In this document: positions 6,483 through 8,022 of the stretch, piece after piece
Layout of the letters: the number at the start of each line of letters is the position of its first letter
How positions within the stretch are numbered: position 1 is the stretch's first letter
Source: Methanobacteriota archaeon
GTDB taxonomy: Archaea > Halobacteriota > Methanosarcinia > Methanosarcinales > Methanoperedenaceae
DNA: 8,022 nucleotides
Assembly: GCA_018899795.1 (NCBI GenBank)
Contig: JAHIHJ010000376.1
Location: 1-8,022 of the forward strand
Direction of reading: 5' to 3'
Translations under genes and position numbers: made by a program
The notes under the pieces: model-generated
Databases searched by the model: none
The model's input: only the letters and a program-made list of their open reading frames with translations
Told to the model about the DNA's origin: nothing

Positions 6483-7129
6483 TTCACCTTGATCTTTGAG
6501 GCGACCTCTCTACCCAGCGCATACCGCGAGCCTGCCACGCATACTATGAGCGGACCTCCGAACGGGGCGACCTCTTCCACTTTAACGCAAACGTCGGGCA
6601 TCAGCCCGAGCGACGCGAGATATTTAAGCATCTTCGGGTCTTCCTCGAATACGTTCACGATGATCCCTTTTTCGCGGGCTTTTAGCTCAGAGAGCGGTTT
6701 CACCTTTTCTTTTACGAGCTTCCCGTCTTTGTCAGGGATGGGATGACCGTGTGGGCATGTTTTTGGATTTCCCAGGCTCTCTGCTATGCGGTCTTCCATC
6801 TCAGGGCTTATGGCGTGCTCAAGCCTGCATGCCTCATCGTGCACCTCGTCCCATTTGAAACCAAGAACGTCAGTGAGAAGGCGCTCTGATAGCCTGTGCC
6901 TCCGGATGACCTTTTTGGCAAGATATTTTCCATCATCTGTAAGACAAACGCCTTTTTCCGAGTGGAACACAAGACCTTTTACCTCGAGTTTTTTCACCAT
7001 TTCCGAGACAGATGGCGCTGAGAGTTTCAGGTGTTCTGCAAGGCGGGATGTGCTTACAGGATGCTGCTCTTCCTGGAGTTTGTAAATGGATTCAAGGTAT
7101 TCTTCAGTTCTTGAATTATCAGCTTCCAT
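6479..7129 (-). CDS. DtxR/IdeR-family iron-dependent repressor with FeoA-like domain
   Basis: This 216-residue metal-dependent repressor has a winged-helix DNA-binding domain (about 1-65), a dimerisation/metal domain (66-135) and a C-terminal SH3/FeoA-like domain (about 144-216, with LGLMPDVCVKVEEVAPFGGP and YALG). Metal ligands align with Corynebacterium DtxR at a one-residue offset: H78, E82 and H97 for one site (HRLSERLL, VHDEACRLEH), C101, E104 and H105 for the other. The N-terminal Met10 ligand of DtxR is Glu10 here. The cysteine, where MntR has glutamate, favours Fe(II) over Mn(II) sensing (inference). CPHGHPIP (125-132) matches the family's loop. The gene overlaps the permease by 11 nt, with GAGGTG inside the permease end as ribosome site. 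It presumably represses its own operon through the palindrome at 7696-7711. Confidence 0.94.
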   Translation of the reverse strand: MEADNSRTEEYLESIYKLQEEQHPVSTSRLAEHLKLSAPSVSEMVKKLEVKGLVFHSEKGVCLTDDGKYLAKKVIRRHRLSERLLTDVLGFKWDEVHDEACRLEHAISPEMEDRIAESLGNPKTCPHGHPIPDKDGKLVKEKVKPLSELKAREKGIIVNVFEEDPKMLKYLASLGLMPDVCVKVEEVAPFGGPLIVCVAGSRYALGREVASKIKVK

Positions 7130-7673
7130 TTTTCACCTCTGGATGTTTCATGTATGTCCTATAAATGAATATTCCGATAATTATCCAGTAGCCAAAATAT
7201 GCGATCACTTCGGTAAGCGATGGATTGCCGTTGTATCCTATAAGGGATTTGAGGACGCCCCCAACAGCGCCATTATCATGCAGCAGCGGGTATGAACCGT
7301 CAGGATTTACTGGCGGATTGACATCCCATACATGCTCTACAACGGACGGGATTATGCCAGCCTCGTTGAGTTCATGTACTCCCATTGCTATCATTCCTGC
7401 TGAGAAAAGTATCAGCAGTATGCTTGTATATTTGAAGAACTTGCTCATGTCCAGGTTGAATATTCCTTTGAACTTCCCGCCATATAATGCTTTGAAAATT
7501 AAGGCTACTCCTGCGCTTGCTATCAACGCAGCGATTATCCCTGCTGCAAGGTAGCGGTTAAGGTCTTTCCTTCCCATCTTTGCAATATAAGCTGCGAGTA
7601 TACCGATTATCAGGGCTGCTTCAAGTGCTTCCCTGAAGGTTATTATAAAACCAGGCAACATATTAGCTATCAT
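7119..7673 (-). CDS. Short FTR1-type high-affinity iron permease
   Basis: This 184-residue membrane protein starts like FTR1/EfeU permeases, with REALE (14-18), the REGLE iron-binding motif with Gly to Ala and both glutamates kept. Helices are predicted at about 7-31, 41-64, 79-99 and 155-172. FFKYTSILLILFSAGMIAMG and the following GVHELNEAGIIP (98-109) match the last third of full-length FTR1, ending with a WDVNPP loop. Typical members have about 270-290 residues, seven helices and two REGLE motifs; here the central part with the second motif is absent, so the first helices lead directly into the last. The frame is clean, so this is an in-frame short form, not decay. It is the first gene of the operon; AAGGGG (7682-7687) lies 8 nt before the ATG. 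It should import iron, perhaps as an oligomer (inference). Confidence 0.9.
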   Translation of the reverse strand: MIANMLPGFIITFREALEAALIIGILAAYIAKMGRKDLNRYLAAGIIAALIASAGVALIFKALYGGKFKGIFNLDMSKFFKYTSILLILFSAGMIAMGVHELNEAGIIPSVVEHVWDVNPPVNPDGSYPLLHDNGAVGGVLKSLIGYNGNPSLTEVIAYFGYWIIIGIFIYRTYMKHPEVKNGS

Positions 7674-7680
7674 TTTTTGT

Positions 7681-7687
7681 ACCCCTT
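7681..7687 (-). promoter_or_regulatory. Ribosome binding site of the iron permease gene
   Basis: The minus strand reads AAGGGGT, with 7 to 8 nt to the ATG at 7671-7673. This supports that ATG over the second in-frame methionine (residue 5), whose preceding bases contain no such purine run. Confidence 0.6.
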
Positions 7688-7695
7688 ATTAATTC

Positions 7696-7711
7696 ATTAG
7701 GTATACCTAAT
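7696..7711. promoter_or_regulatory. Predicted DtxR-family operator palindrome
   Basis: ATTAGGTATACCTAAT is a perfect 16-bp palindrome. Its TTAGG-N4-CCTAA core matches the half-site pattern known for DtxR/IdeR-family regulators. It lies about 25 bp downstream of the TATA element serving the iron operon, so it should cover the transcription start and block initiation when bound. The operon's second gene encodes such a regulator, making autoregulation by iron the simplest reading. Confidence 0.8.
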
Positions 7712-7727
7712 TGTATTATTTTGCATG

Positions 7728-7737
7728 CCTATAAAGC
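7728..7737. promoter_or_regulatory. TATA element of the divergent iron operon/EamA promoter
   Basis: On the minus strand GCTTTATAGG is preceded by purine-rich CGAAA, as expected of a BRE. It would start the iron operon near 7707, inside the palindrome. On the plus strand the same bases read CCTATAAAGC, a TATAAA core that could start the EamA gene near 7758. A second plus-strand candidate, TAATAATATC (7755-7764), would place the start near the GTG at 7786 and make that mRNA leaderless. Confidence 0.5.
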
Positions 7738-7785
7738 TTTCGGCTTGAGATAAGTAATAATATCCCCAGTTACCTTTATCCTAGC

Positions 7786-8022
7786 GTGATCTCAGGCGAA
7801 CTCTACGCGCTTGCCGCCGCGCTATGCTGGTCGGTGGCAGCGGTCTTCTACAAGAAAGGCATGGGTACAGGAGCGATACCCGCAGTGCTGATACGCACTT
7901 TCTCGGCGATGCTGTTCGTCCTGGTCATGTACCTTATTATCCGCGGCTGGCATTTTGATTTTACTCTAATTGGCTTTGCGTTCCTGAACCTGGGGGGACT
8001 GCTGCGGCTCATAATTGGCGGC
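7786..8022 (+). CDS. EamA/DMT-family transporter, N-terminal part
   Basis: An open frame begins at GTG 7786 and runs off the window end, giving 79 residues. It opens ISGELYALAAALCWSVAAVF, the typical first helix of drug/metabolite (EamA) transporters with the conserved alanine-rich stretch and aromatic W. Next come YKKGMGTGAIPAVLIRT and a second helix (about 40-55). A third begins before the end. These proteins export or exchange small metabolites; the substrate cannot be told from this fragment. No in-frame ATG lies upstream before the stop at 7732, so GTG is the likely start. Codons are notably GC-rich compared with the AT-rich small genes to the left. It diverges from the iron operon and may share its regulatory region. 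Confidence 0.8.
   Translation, partial: MISGELYALAAALCWSVAAVFYKKGMGTGAIPAVLIRTFSAMLFVLVMYLIIRGWHFDFTLIGFAFLNLGGLLRLIIGG

Overview
The window looks archaeal, most likely a euryarchaeon of the methanogen/ANME type (Methanosarcinales or relatives such as Methanoperedens). The basis is the archaeal flavour of the histidyl-tRNA synthetase and FeoB, TATA-like promoter elements instead of bacterial -35/-10 pairs, a mix of Shine-Dalgarno-led and apparently leaderless starts, and tiny zinc-ribbon proteins. The lineage is an inference from protein character; no search was run.

Left part (1-2100): a gene-free stretch with a 10-bp-spaced CGCAGAT repeat and a matching inverted copy, then a 616-residue membrane-anchored TPR protein. 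Its TPR region is eleven 40-residue units in perfect phase. Ten of these are near-identical 120-bp DNA repeats with signs of two-unit amplification and one very recent duplication. It converges with, and overlaps by 11 bp, hisS (histidyl-tRNA synthetase, minus strand).

Middle part (3326-4040): a divergent region with a 10-bp inverted repeat around a TATA-like core, a 62-residue two-helix membrane protein (plus strand), and a possible 43-residue acidic microprotein (minus strand) that may be leaderless.

Right part (4041-7785, minus strand): a compact iron-uptake operon, transcribed right to left. It holds a short FTR1-type permease, a DtxR/IdeR-type iron regulator with a FeoA-like C-terminal domain, feoB, and a 44-residue seven-cysteine protein. 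Adjacent genes overlap by 11, 4 and 4 nt. A 73-residue zinc-ribbon gene follows after 82 nt. In front of the operon lies a perfect 16-bp palindrome containing TTAGGTATACCTAA, placed where transcription should start, which fits a DtxR-family operator. The likely circuit is that ferrous iron loads the regulator, which then shuts off its own operon. Divergent to it, an EamA/DMT-type transporter starts at about 7786 and runs off the window end.

The least ordinary items are the apparently half-size FTR1 permease, the translationally coupled Cys-rich miniprotein after feoB, the actively expanding TPR array, and the microprotein candidate at 3827-3958. No CRISPR array, tRNA, rRNA or insertion sequence was seen.
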